Assembly (NCBI GenBank): GCA_001769275.1
Contig: MEOQ01000009.1
Location: 1-64,000 of the forward strand
Length of the DNA: 64,000 nt
Reading direction: 5' to 3'
DNA from: Bacteroidetes bacterium GWF2_43_63
Lineage (GTDB): Bacteria; Bacteroidota; Bacteroidia; Bacteroidales; DTU049
Part shown: positions 32,115 to 40,971 of the stretch, one piece after another
Numbering within the stretch: the first letter of the stretch is position 1
Layout: each line of letters starts with the position of its first letter
Notes under the pieces: generated by a model
Told to the model about the DNA's origin: nothing
The model's database searches: none
The model's input: the letters and a program-made list of their open reading frames with translations, nothing else
Translations under genes and position numbers: made by a program

Positions 32115-32687
32115 ATGTTCGAAATTAAATCCAATGCAGTTGCGCCGGCCACCGGAAGGGTTCTGATCTCAGAGCCGCTGCTGCAGGATTTTTATTTCCG
32201 CCGCTCAGCTGTATTGCTGGTCGATCATGGCGAAGATGGCTCATTTGGAGTCATTATGAATAAACCAATCAAAACAAATATCAGTGAAATCATGCCCGAT
32301 CTGGGTGATTTCGACGCGCCATTGTATATAGGCGGACCGGTTGATCCGAAGAACGTTTTCTTCATTCACTCGCATGGCAATATCATCGAAGGCAGCGAAC
32401 ATATCGGAGACGATTTATTCTGGGGTGGCCGCATTACCAGCGTGGTTGATAATATTCTGGCTGGTCATATTTCGCCCGATACCATTCGCTTTTTTCTCGG
32501 CTATTCGGGCTGGGACGCCCATCAACTTGAGGAAGAACTTAAGAAAAATGCATGGGCTGTAACAATCCCGAAATTGAATGAACTGATTCAAATGAAACCT
32601 GAACAGATCTGGTCGGGTCTCGTGAAACAACTCGGCAACGAATACAGTTTCTGGACGCATCTGCCTGCAGATCCGCAGTTTAATTAG
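32115..32687 (+). CDS. YqgE/AlgH-family protein (UPF0301)
   Basis: A 190-residue protein with the conserved FYFRRSAVLLVDH, GVIMNKP, YIGGPV and FLGYSGWDAHQLEEEL segments of the YqgE/AlgH family. Length is normal. Molecular function is unsettled; some members affect alginate or other regulation. It diverges from the murL gene and is followed by about 150 bases before the helicase gene. Confidence 0.92.
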   Translation: MFEIKSNAVAPATGRVLISEPLLQDFYFRRSAVLLVDHGEDGSFGVIMNKPIKTNISEIMPDLGDFDAPLYIGGPVDPKNVFFIHSHGNIIEGSEHIGDDLFWGGRITSVVDNILAGHISPDTIRFFLGYSGWDAHQLEEELKKNAWAVTIPKLNELIQMKPEQIWSGLVKQLGNEYSFWTHLPADPQFN

Positions 32688-32827
32688 GCGTAAGACATGA
32701 GGCGATAGGTGACATGTTAATGTCGCTACTGATTTGAAGTCAGTTTTATACGATTGTTCATTTCTAATTAATTTTTTATAAAGTCGACGGCTTCTTTTGG
32801 CTGCGATTGCTTCATTTTATTTCGGAG

Positions 32828-32835
32828 TATCTTTG
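32828..32835 (+). promoter_or_regulatory. -7 box immediately before the helicase start
   Basis: TATCTTTG ends only 4 bases before ATG 32840, so the mRNA would be leaderless or nearly so. The same spacing is seen at 40911-40918. Confidence 0.6.
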
Positions 32836-32839
32836 CAGG

Positions 32840-34162
32840 ATGACTCACACGACCAACATTATTTCAGCAGCCATTGAAAACCTGCACATCGAAAAGCTCA
32901 ACGCAATGCAGGTTGAGGCCATTGATTCCATTGAAAAGAATCAAGATACAGTACTTCTGGCGCCAACTGGTTCCGGGAAGACCATCGGATTTTTGCTTCC
33001 CATTCTCAAATTGCTTGATGCCAATAAAGATCAAATTCAAGCACTTGTTTTAACGCCGTCGCGCGAGTTGGCAATTCAAATTGAGCAGGTTTTTAAATCA
33101 ATGAAAACTGGCTTCCGGTCTTTGTGTTGCTATGGTGGACATTCTGTTTCAACTGAGAAAAAAAGTTTGCAGGCAAACCCCGCACTTCTGATTGGTACGC
33201 CCGGTCGTATTGCAGATCACATCAGGCGCGGACATATCAATACAACAGGCATTCACACACTGGTGCTCGATGAATTTGATAAAAGCCTGGAGTTTGGTTT
33301 TGAAAGAGAAATGCGTTTCATCATTGAACTACTTGAAAAATTGCAAAAACGCATACTCACTTCGGCCACACATTCCCTCGCCATCCCGGATTTTACGGGC
33401 ATGCAAAACCCGGTTGAGTTAAATTATCTCACTGCTGAAGCGGCCGAAGGGCTGACTCTTAAAGTGGTTATGTCAGATAGTCTTGAAAAAACGGATACAT
33501 TGTTTCGGCTGCTTTGCCATTTGGGCAATCATTCTACGATGGTGTTCTGCAATCACCGCGAAGCCGTGGAAAGAATCAGCCGGTTTTTGGCGGACCGACA
33601 GCTTGAGAACGACATCTTTCACGGAGGGCTGGAACAGGATGAGCGCGAACGCGTGCTGATTAAATTTCACAATGGCAGCGTCCGGATTTTGATCACCACC
33701 GACCTTGCCTCACGTGGGCTCGATATTCCATTGGTTGAAAATATTATTCACTATCAATTGCCATCAACCGAGACAGCATTTACCCACCGCAACGGACGTA
33801 CCGCCAGAATGCATGCACAGGGAAATGCGTTTCTCTTGCTCGCTGGTGAGGAAAAACTTCCGGTATATATTAATGAAAAGCCTCCCATAGAGCCATTACC
33901 CGAAGAAACAGTTGTTCCGAAACCTTCCGATTGGCAAACAATTTATATCAGTGCTGGCAAAAAAGATAAAGTAAATAAAGTGGACATTGTCGGGCTTTTG
34001 CTTCAAAAAGGCAAATTAAAAAAAGAAGAACTCGGATTGATTAATGTGCTTGATTTTGTTTCGTTTGCCGCTGTAAAAAGTAATAAAGTCCCTGAATTGC
34101 TTCGTCTGCTGCGCGACGAGCCGCTGAAAAAGAAAAAAGTAAAAATTGCAGTGGCGAGATAG
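32840..34162 (+). CDS. DEAD-box RNA helicase, DbpA-like
   Basis: A 440-residue helicase. Motifs in order are Q-motif LNAMQ, I APTGSGKT, Ia TPSREL, Ib GTPGR, II DEFD (variant of DEAD), III SAT, and VI HRNGRTAR. The last 75 residues resemble the DbpA RNA-binding domain (ISAGKKDKVNKVDIVGLLL), which directs the helicase to 23S rRNA. ATG 32840 is chosen because a -7 box overlaps the longer frame starting at 32807. Likely role is ribosome assembly. Confidence 0.9.
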   Translation: MTHTTNIISAAIENLHIEKLNAMQVEAIDSIEKNQDTVLLAPTGSGKTIGFLLPILKLLDANKDQIQALVLTPSRELAIQIEQVFKSMKTGFRSLCCYGGHSVSTEKKSLQANPALLIGTPGRIADHIRRGHINTTGIHTLVLDEFDKSLEFGFEREMRFIIELLEKLQKRILTSATHSLAIPDFTGMQNPVELNYLTAEAAEGLTLKVVMSDSLEKTDTLFRLLCHLGNHSTMVFCNHREAVERISRFLADRQLENDIFHGGLEQDERERVLIKFHNGSVRILITTDLASRGLDIPLVENIIHYQLPSTETAFTHRNGRTARMHAQGNAFLLLAGEEKLPVYINEKPPIEPLPEETVVPKPSDWQTIYISAGKKDKVNKVDIVGLLLQKGKLKKEELGLINVLDFVSFAAVKSNKVPELLRLLRDEPLKKKKVKIAVAR

Positions 34163-34374
34163 CTGCAAAAATTTGTGCGTTGTGCGTTGATCTCCCCGAC
34201 ATTCTACCGTCAGCAAGAACAGGTTGATATTGCAGCTTTGCTGACGTGGAATCGTCGGGAAGTCAGAGTCTGTAGCACCCAACGATTCCGGGACCGCTCC
34301 TTTTCACAAATCAATGTCTGTTCACGCTTCCAGCGTGATAAACTCCCGCCAGAATGTTGGGTGCGTTGCGCACA

Positions 34375-37314
34375 CTACGCTCTCGGATCACCGCGAAGCT
34401 CCATCTTGGCCATCTTTTCCACCTGCAGATTCAATGCACCGAAATCGTTAATTACCTTTCCATACAGCAGATACACACCGTTTCCGCGGAAAGGATATTT
34501 TCGCAAACTGTCGGGGAAATGCACCGTCTCGAAAAAATTCCCTTCGAAATCAATGAAGCTGGCAAAATACATTTTCTCGTTTTTCTTTGTGCGAACGGGT
34601 TTGATGGTAACCAGCGGCGCAATCATGCGCACATATTTTCCTTCTGCATCTTTCATACCCGACGCATGAATCTCGCCCCGAAAGCTCGTTTTCAGCAGAT
34701 CGAACCACGTGTATGTCACCGGAAAGCCCAGTAGTTCAATTTCATCATAGGCATCTTCGAGCTGCGACGTTTCAAGCGGTGGCAAATTTGGCAACTGGTG
34801 CGACGAAGCAAACAGCTGTCCCGATGCTTCGGGTGTTTTTCGCGCATCTTGCCCGGCCAATGTTTCCCACAACAATTCGGGTTTTGTTTTGCCGGTAAAA
34901 ATAAATGCACCTGTGCGAATCAGCAGCACCAGCTGCTCGCGGGCAATATGTATACGCGACACAAAATCGGCCATGTCGGCGAAAGGCCCGTTACAAAGCC
35001 GTTCTTCGAGCACCGGACGAATGAAATTTTCCTCGAGTCCCTGCACATGAATAAAGCCGATACGAATATTATTCCCTTTCACCGTTGTGATGTAATCACC
35101 AGTGTTTATGCAGGGAAGCAGCACATTGGCCCCGCTTCGGCGCGCTTCGGAGAAATACACCCAGCTGCGGTAATAACCGCCGAAATTGTTGATGACAGCT
35201 GTCATGAACTCCACCGGATAATGCGCTTTCAGAAAAAGACTCTGATAACTCTCGACCGCAAATGAGGCTGAATGCGCCTTTGAGAAAGAATAACCCGAAA
35301 AGGATTCTATCTGTCGCCACAATTCCCTGGTGACTTCTTCGGGGCGACCCATTTTCGCTGCGCCTTCGTGGAAGCCGTTTACAATGCGCATCATTTCTTC
35401 CTTGCTGCGATATTTGCCACTCATGGCGCGGCGCAATACGTCGGCTTCGGCCAGATCGAGTCCGGCGTAATGATGCACCACTTTCAATACATCTTCCTGA
35501 TAGACCATGACACCGTAGGTTTCGTGCAGCAATTCTTCGAGCACCGGATGCAGGTACTGAAACGACTGTGGATTGTGGTAGCGCCGGATGTATTCCTGCA
35601 TCATCCCCGACGACGAAACACCCGGGCGAATAATAGAGCTGGCCGCTACTAGCGTGAGATAGTCGCGGCAATCGAGTTTTTTCAGCAGACTACGCATGGC
35701 CGGACTTTCGACATAAAAACAACCGATGGTCTCCCCTTTTTCGATCTGTGCCGCAATAGCCGGATCTCGCTTGAATGCAGGGATATCGTGAATGTCGATT
35801 TTCTCGCGTCGGTTCTGCGCAATAAATTTCACTGCATCGCCGATATGCCCAATGCCGCGCTGACTCAGGATATCGAACTTTTCGTAGCCCAGATCCTCGG
35901 CTACATACATATCCCACTGCACCGTCGGCATACCTTTAGGCGGCCGATCCAGCGCTGAATACATTGTTATTGGATCTTCGCTTACCAGCACGCCGCCCGC
36001 GTGAATGCTGCGCAGATTCGGAAAGTCGCGTATGGCTTCGCCCACAGAAACGATTTTCCGGATAATATCGTCATCGGCTTTGAGTGTTTTGCGCTCTTCA
36101 ACGAGTGCATCAATCTCAGTTTTCGGAAGTCCGTACACTTTGCCGAGCTCGCGATAGACCGACTTATCGCGGAAAGTCTGCATCATTCCCAACAACGCAG
36201 TGTGTTTCGATCCGTAGCGTTTGAAAATATAATCCTGCACATAAGTCCGGTCTTTCCACGAAAAATCAATATCAAAATCGGGCGGGCTGGTACGCTTCGG
36301 GTTGATGAAACGCTCGAAATAAAGATCAAGTTCTACCGGATCGACATTGGTGATATAAAGGCAATACGCTACAATGCTGTTGGCGCCGCTTCCCCGCCCT
36401 ACATGATAGAATCCGCGCGACATGGAATAGCGCACAATGTCCCATGCCATGAGGAAATACGACGAAAATCCAAGCCGGTCGATGATTTCAAGTTCCTTGC
36501 GAATGCGCTCCAGCACTTGCTTCGACTTGTTGGGATAGCGCGCCGGGAATCCATCCATGGCCAGTTTTTCGAGCAACAATTTATCGTCGTAGCGGCTGCC
36601 GGTAAATGTTTTTTTGTTGCGCACCACGCCCATTTCAACATCGGCGGAGCAGTCGCGCAGCAGATTTTCGGCATTGGCAAGCAGGTCGGGACATTCAGAA
36701 AATGCTTCGTATGCAGCTTTGCGGTCGGGCATAATTTCATCATTCATGGCCAGCTGCGATGATTTCAGGTTCGAGAGCAGCGTGTTGTTGTCGATGGCTC
36801 GCAGATGACAATGCGTATCGTAATCAGTTTCTGATCCGAACGTGACCGGCCACCAGGCAACCATGCGTCCACGCACTTTGCGGTCGTTGAGCACACGCAG
36901 CTGCGGCACCTGCGACGGCCGCACGGCAATGTATTCGTTGGCCCTGAGCTGCTTTGGCGTATTTTCGTTCCACGGATACAGTACAAAAACCTGATTGAAC
37001 GGCGGCGCAAAATCGGCCGGCTGGGTTTCCGTCATATTGCACTGCGTCAGGTATTCGTTTATTTCCTGAAAGCCGCTCATGTTGCGGGCCATACAGACAT
37101 ACAGCAAGCGACTGCCGCGCCGGAATTCCATGCCCACCATGCCTTCGATGCGCTCGCTGCGGCATTGTTTGATGAAATCGACCCAGCCCGTACAATTGTT
37201 GATGTCGGCCAGCAGCACCTTCGGAAATCCGCATGCAGCTGCCAGCGAAGCCACTGTTGAGGGCGCCAGCATGCCGAAGCGCAGGCTGTAATATGAGCGA
37301 CAGTGGAGGATCAT
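34375..37314 (-). CDS. Short DNA polymerase III alpha subunit paralog (DnaE-like)
   Basis: A 979-residue C-family polymerase, shorter than housekeeping DnaE (about 1,160-1,250). Catalytic aspartates are intact in PPDFDIDFSWKDR and in VQWDMYVAEDLG. The N-terminal PHP domain has lost metal ligands: where E. coli DnaE has HLRVHSDYS, this protein has ILHCRSYYS. A helix-hairpin and an OB-fold-like domain follow near the C-terminus (GEIHASGMKDAEGKYVRMI). Such paralogs usually act in error-prone or repair synthesis. No imuA or imuB gene is adjacent. There is no visible ribosome binding site. Confidence 0.87.
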   Translation of the reverse strand: MILHCRSYYSLRFGMLAPSTVASLAAACGFPKVLLADINNCTGWVDFIKQCRSERIEGMVGMEFRRGSRLLYVCMARNMSGFQEINEYLTQCNMTETQPADFAPPFNQVFVLYPWNENTPKQLRANEYIAVRPSQVPQLRVLNDRKVRGRMVAWWPVTFGSETDYDTHCHLRAIDNNTLLSNLKSSQLAMNDEIMPDRKAAYEAFSECPDLLANAENLLRDCSADVEMGVVRNKKTFTGSRYDDKLLLEKLAMDGFPARYPNKSKQVLERIRKELEIIDRLGFSSYFLMAWDIVRYSMSRGFYHVGRGSGANSIVAYCLYITNVDPVELDLYFERFINPKRTSPPDFDIDFSWKDRTYVQDYIFKRYGSKHTALLGMMQTFRDKSVYRELGKVYGLPKTEIDALVEERKTLKADDDIIRKIVSVGEAIRDFPNLRSIHAGGVLVSEDPITMYSALDRPPKGMPTVQWDMYVAEDLGYEKFDILSQRGIGHIGDAVKFIAQNRREKIDIHDIPAFKRDPAIAAQIEKGETIGCFYVESPAMRSLLKKLDCRDYLTLVAASSIIRPGVSSSGMMQEYIRRYHNPQSFQYLHPVLEELLHETYGVMVYQEDVLKVVHHYAGLDLAEADVLRRAMSGKYRSKEEMMRIVNGFHEGAAKMGRPEEVTRELWRQIESFSGYSFSKAHSASFAVESYQSLFLKAHYPVEFMTAVINNFGGYYRSWVYFSEARRSGANVLLPCINTGDYITTVKGNNIRIGFIHVQGLEENFIRPVLEERLCNGPFADMADFVSRIHIAREQLVLLIRTGAFIFTGKTKPELLWETLAGQDARKTPEASGQLFASSHQLPNLPPLETSQLEDAYDEIELLGFPVTYTWFDLLKTSFRGEIHASGMKDAEGKYVRMIAPLVTIKPVRTKKNEKMYFASFIDFEGNFFETVHFPDSLRKYPFRGNGVYLLYGKVINDFGALNLQVEKMAKMELRGDPRA

Positions 37315-37756
37315 GACTGAACGACTATATATTAATCAAATAACGAGACTACAATATAATCATTTCATTTTATAAACCAAAAAAAAGGTTGTCTCAAAGA
37401 ATGCAGCTTCTTCAAAAACAATATTCCATCGTCCAGAAGCGACATAGAAGCGAAAGGATATGGAATCGTTGTTTGTGAAGAAGTTACGACGATTCCATAT
37501 TTCGACCAAAATACTATGTATACATTCAAATCGGCCGGAACGATGGAATATCGTAACGAATTTTAATTTTGAGAAAGCCCCTTTAGTTTATAGTCGAAAC
37601 TTTGTATGATATTGAATATTTTGTCGATTATAGTCGACAGATTTTTCGGTTCCAAAAATCGTTTTATCGCTGGAGGAGTATGGCTGGGATACCTATAAAC
37701 ATGGCATTCGCTGGATGAATATCAAGGATTTTTTGCTCTCCAAAAAGTTGGGTTAG
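37315..37756. other. Intergenic region with a MITE-like element and a short coding remnant
   Basis: Contains the inverted-repeat element at 37387-37581. After it, one plus-strand frame at 37634-37756 is open for 40 codons without a start (EEYGWDTYKHGIRWMNIKDF near its end) and stops just before the M15 gene. This could be the tail of a lost gene, but I do not recognise the family. Confidence 0.4.
37387..37581. mobile_element. MITE-like element, copy 1
   Basis: About 195 bp, with imperfect terminal repeats GGTTGTCTCAAAG at the left and TTTTGAGAAAGCCCC at the right; their complement resembles termini of insertion sequences beginning GG..TGTCTCAAA. Inside is a perfect 12-bp inverted repeat ATATGGAATCGT (37458-37469) / ACGATTCCATAT (37489-37500). 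The part at 37483-37556 is related, inverted, to 46650-46727. There is no transposase. Confidence 0.55.
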
Positions 37757-38530
37757 CTATTTCCAGCAAACCGAATCCACCCCCAGCACATAGTTTTCGA
37801 TGACACGCACGGAGAATACGGTTTCATCGCCATCGAAGCCCTCGATATCGAGGTTGTTGATTTGTTTCTGATATGATTGCTGAAATTTATACGCGACAGG
37901 GACATAGCTCCAGTGCCATTCTTCGGGCTGGAAGCCGGTTTTGCGCGATTCGCCAAATGGGGTATAAGGCCTGCAAAAGCCGAAATGCGCCGCATGCGTT
38001 TCGAGCCACTGCAAGACTTTGATTCCTGTTGCTGTTTTGAAATAGGCCGGATCAACGCTGTTAAAGTCTATATCGGCACCCCAATGGTGGCGCGATGTTC
38101 CGGGCATGCTACTGTATTTCAAAATCACTTTTGCACGTTCCACTTCGTCGGGATAAGCCGTGTTGAGCAGCTTTCCGCCCACATACTGACGTCCGTTCCA
38201 TTTGTTTTCCCAGATCATTTTCTGATGCTCGAAAGTGCGCGTAGCCGAGACAATGGTTAGCGTGATTCCATCTTTCAGCGCACTATCACGCATGGCTATG
38301 AATGCGTTGTACACATCAGTGCGCAGATAAATCCCGATTTTCAGAGTGTATTTACTGCTGATCAGCGAGAAATCCTTTTCTGCAGCCGGATTGAATTTCC
38401 CAAGCAAATATTTTTTTTGAATAGTGTCAAATTCTGCTTTATTAACAAGCGCTGAATCAATTGTATAAACCTGCGCACCAAGCGGGTTCCAGAAAGCAAA
38501 AAACAATATTAGTATTCCTAGATTTTTCAT
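37757..38530 (-). CDS. M15-family D-Ala-D-Ala carboxypeptidase-like protein
   Basis: A 257-residue exported protein (signal peptide residues 1-19). The zinc motif SRHHWGADIDF and the second site EEWHWSYVP match VanY-type M15B peptidases. The extra Trp and Asp follow the HxxGxxxD pattern. It trims peptidoglycan stem peptides in the periplasm. No neighbours in the same operon. Confidence 0.87.
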   Translation of the reverse strand: MKNLGILILFFAFWNPLGAQVYTIDSALVNKAEFDTIQKKYLLGKFNPAAEKDFSLISSKYTLKIGIYLRTDVYNAFIAMRDSALKDGITLTIVSATRTFEHQKMIWENKWNGRQYVGGKLLNTAYPDEVERAKVILKYSSMPGTSRHHWGADIDFNSVDPAYFKTATGIKVLQWLETHAAHFGFCRPYTPFGESRKTGFQPEEWHWSYVPVAYKFQQSYQKQINNLDIEGFDGDETVFSVRVIENYVLGVDSVCWK

Positions 38531-38732
38531 TTTCGCGTCCGCACTTGCAATGATTTTGCCATGATGGCTTGTGATGAAATTATCTGCAAATGTAAGGAAT
38601 GAAAATACAATTATTTAAAGTATCATTTGGTCGATATTGAAATATCACCATAAACACGCTGCCCATGCCGGCTTCAATAGAATATTCCGAAATATTATCA
38701 CTCAGTTTACAAAGATTAATAGATAAAAAATG

Positions 38733-38740
38733 TATATTTG
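38733..38740 (+). promoter_or_regulatory. -7 box for pepD
   Basis: TATATTTG, 32 bases before ATG 38773. It excludes the upstream frame start at 38665. Confidence 0.6.
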
Positions 38741-38772
38741 GCAATCAAAAAAAGCATCTGAAAATAATTACT

Positions 38773-40227
38773 ATGGAAAACGTTTTTCAAAACCTGAAGC
38801 CCGAAAAAGTCTGGCAATATTTTGCCGAAATCTGCGAAATTCCTCATCCTTCGAAGAAGGAAGAAAAGATGGTAAAATATCTGATCGATTTCGGAAAGCA
38901 CCATAATCTTGAAACTATCACCGACGAAGTCGGCAACGTTGTAATCCGCAAACCAGCCACACCCGGATTTGAAAACAAACCCTGGGTTGCGCTGCAGAGT
39001 CACATTGACATGGTTTGTGAAAAAGAAGCCGGCAGCTCTTTTAATTTTGATACAGACCCCATTATTCCCCGTATTGACGGAGAATGGGTGAAAGCCACCG
39101 GAACCACTCTGGGCGCCGATGACGGAATTGGTGTTGCTGCACAACTCGCATTGCTGGATGCCACTGACATTGAGCATGGACCCATCGAATGCCTTTTCAC
39201 TGTGGATGAAGAAACAGGACTTACAGGTGCTTTTGCATTAAAGCCCGAAATGCTGAAAAGCCGCATCCTGCTTAATCTTGACAGCGAAGACGAAGGTGAA
39301 ATTTTCATTGGCTGTGCCGGTGGAAAAGATACGGTTGGAACACGCTATTATACATCAGAGCCCGCTCCCGAAGGGATGACCGCGGTTCAGATTACAGTTG
39401 GCGGACTCAAAGGCGGACATTCGGGCGATGATATTCACCGCGGACTCGGTAATGCCAATAAAATCCTTGGCAGAGCTTTGTGGGAAATCAGCAGTGATTA
39501 TCCATCTGCCAGACTCGCTTCGTTTGACGGAGGCAACCTGCGCAATGCCATTGCACGCGATGCCGTTGCAGTGATTCTGATTCCTGCTGGCAAAGAAAAA
39601 GAAGTTTTTTCTTACATTGAAAATTTAGACAAAACGGTTAAAGCCGAATATAAAATTACCGATCCGTTGGTGCATGTTGAGATAAAAAATGCTGATAATC
39701 CGGGACAAGTGGTTGACAGCAAAACGGCAAACAAGCTGATTGATCTGATTTATGCCATGCCGCACGGTGTCATTGCGTGGGCGCAGGATATCGAAGGATT
39801 TGTTGAAACATCAACCAATCTGGCATCGATAAAAATGAGCAATAATACAATTACTATTTCCACAAGCCAGCGCAGTTCGGTTGCGTCGGCAAAGCAGAAT
39901 ATCTGCAATGCAGTAGCTGCAACTTTCCGTATGGCTGGATTTGAATTTAAGCATGGCGATGGATATCCTGGCTGGACGCCTGATCCGAACAGTGCTATTC
40001 TGAAAATTACTGTTGAGCAGTTTGAAAAACAATTTGGATACAAACCTGTGGTTCGCGCTATTCATGCGGGTCTTGAATGTGGCCTGTTCAGCGAAAAAAT
40101 CCCGGGAATGGATATGGTATCCTTTGGACCCACACTCCGTGGTGTTCACAGTCCTGACGAAAAGCTGCTTATTCCTACAGTTGAGCGATTCTGGAATCTC
40201 ATTCTGAATACTTTGCAGAACGTATAA
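38773..40227 (+). CDS. pepD: Aminoacyl-histidine dipeptidase (PepD, M20 family)
   Basis: A 484-residue cytosolic Zn peptidase. Typical segments are EICEIPHPSKKEEKM, LQSHIDMVCEK (metal ligand His), GTTLGADDGIGVA (bridging Asp) and FTVDEETGLTGA (catalytic Glu-Glu). The C-terminal AIHAGLECGLF carries the last metal His. Length and motifs fit PepD, which hydrolyses Xaa-His and other dipeptides. The start is set by the -7 box at 38733-38740. Confidence 0.93.
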   Translation: MENVFQNLKPEKVWQYFAEICEIPHPSKKEEKMVKYLIDFGKHHNLETITDEVGNVVIRKPATPGFENKPWVALQSHIDMVCEKEAGSSFNFDTDPIIPRIDGEWVKATGTTLGADDGIGVAAQLALLDATDIEHGPIECLFTVDEETGLTGAFALKPEMLKSRILLNLDSEDEGEIFIGCAGGKDTVGTRYYTSEPAPEGMTAVQITVGGLKGGHSGDDIHRGLGNANKILGRALWEISSDYPSARLASFDGGNLRNAIARDAVAVILIPAGKEKEVFSYIENLDKTVKAEYKITDPLVHVEIKNADNPGQVVDSKTANKLIDLIYAMPHGVIAWAQDIEGFVETSTNLASIKMSNNTITISTSQRSSVASAKQNICNAVAATFRMAGFEFKHGDGYPGWTPDPNSAILKITVEQFEKQFGYKPVVRAIHAGLECGLFSEKIPGMDMVSFGPTLRGVHSPDEKLLIPTVERFWNLILNTLQNV

Positions 40228-40249
40228 TCATTCAATTAGAACTATTCAA

Positions 40250-40281
40250 AAAAGCTGTTCGCATTCCGGACAGCTTTTTTT
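40250..40281 (+). terminator. Terminator after pepD
   Basis: Inverted repeat AAAGCTGTTCG / CGGACAGCTTT with one mismatch and a 5-base loop, followed by a T-tract. Confidence 0.75.
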
Positions 40282-40306
40282 GTTTATTTAGCTTCGTTAA
40301 ACAAAT

Positions 40307-40906
40307 TTAAAACTGTGGTGTCACATAATTTTCAGGGTGCGCTGGTGTGCATTCCGCAAAATACTCCGACATTATTTTCATATCAGCCGCATAGTTTCCG
40401 CTTGGATTAACAACTTTGCCAACAAATCCAAATTTCCTTTTATAGTCGAGATAGGTAAGAATCATCGGCACTTTGGCCTGCACGGCAATGCGGTAAAAAC
40501 CTTTTTTCCAATGCGGATTTGGTTTGCGTGTGCCTTCGGGCGTAATACCCAACACAAGCTCATCGTATTTTGCAAACTGCTGAGTCATTTGTTCGGCAAT
40601 ATTTCCGGGATTTTTTCGATCCACCGGAATGCCGCCCCAGGCGCGGATTATGAGATTGAGCGGAAAAACAAAAGATTCCTTTTTAATCATGAATCGAACC
40701 CGGATATCGAGTGCGTTGTAACAAAGTCGACCGAGAATAAAATCCCAGTTCGACGTGTGCGGAGCGACTACCATGACTGCCTTTGTAATGTCTTTTGATA
40801 CAGCATAATTATATTTCCAGCCACAAAGACGAAGTATTGCCTTTGCAATAATTATTCTTGGCCAACGGATCCATTTCCAGCGGTTACGACTTTTTGTTAG
40901 TGCCAT
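40307..40906 (-). CDS. PlsC-like 1-acylglycerol-3-phosphate acyltransferase
   Basis: A 199-residue acyltransferase. The H-x4-D motif reads HTSNWD and the substrate motif reads TPEGTRK. It is shorter than standard PlsC (about 240) and lacks a long N-terminal helix, like a small class of PlsC-like proteins. It acylates lysophosphatidic acid or a related lipid at the inner membrane. The N-terminal 80 codons and promoter are duplicated at 42817-43090. The -7 box TATCTTTG lies 4 bases before the ATG. Confidence 0.85.
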   Translation of the reverse strand: MALTKSRNRWKWIRWPRIIIAKAILRLCGWKYNYAVSKDITKAVMVVAPHTSNWDFILGRLCYNALDIRVRFMIKKESFVFPLNLIIRAWGGIPVDRKNPGNIAEQMTQQFAKYDELVLGITPEGTRKPNPHWKKGFYRIAVQAKVPMILTYLDYKRKFGFVGKVVNPSGNYAADMKIMSEYFAECTPAHPENYVTPQF

Positions 40907-40910
40907 AGTG

Positions 40911-40918
40911 CAAAGATA
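40911..40918 (-). promoter_or_regulatory. -7 box immediately before plsC-like start
   Basis: TATCTTTG on the minus strand, separated from ATG 40906 by 4 bases, suggesting a leaderless mRNA. A copy with identical spacing is at 43082-43089. Confidence 0.6.
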
Positions 40919-40971
40919 GGATAAAGCAGAAAATTGCGGATATCAGATTAATAAATCCAATTTTTGTTATC

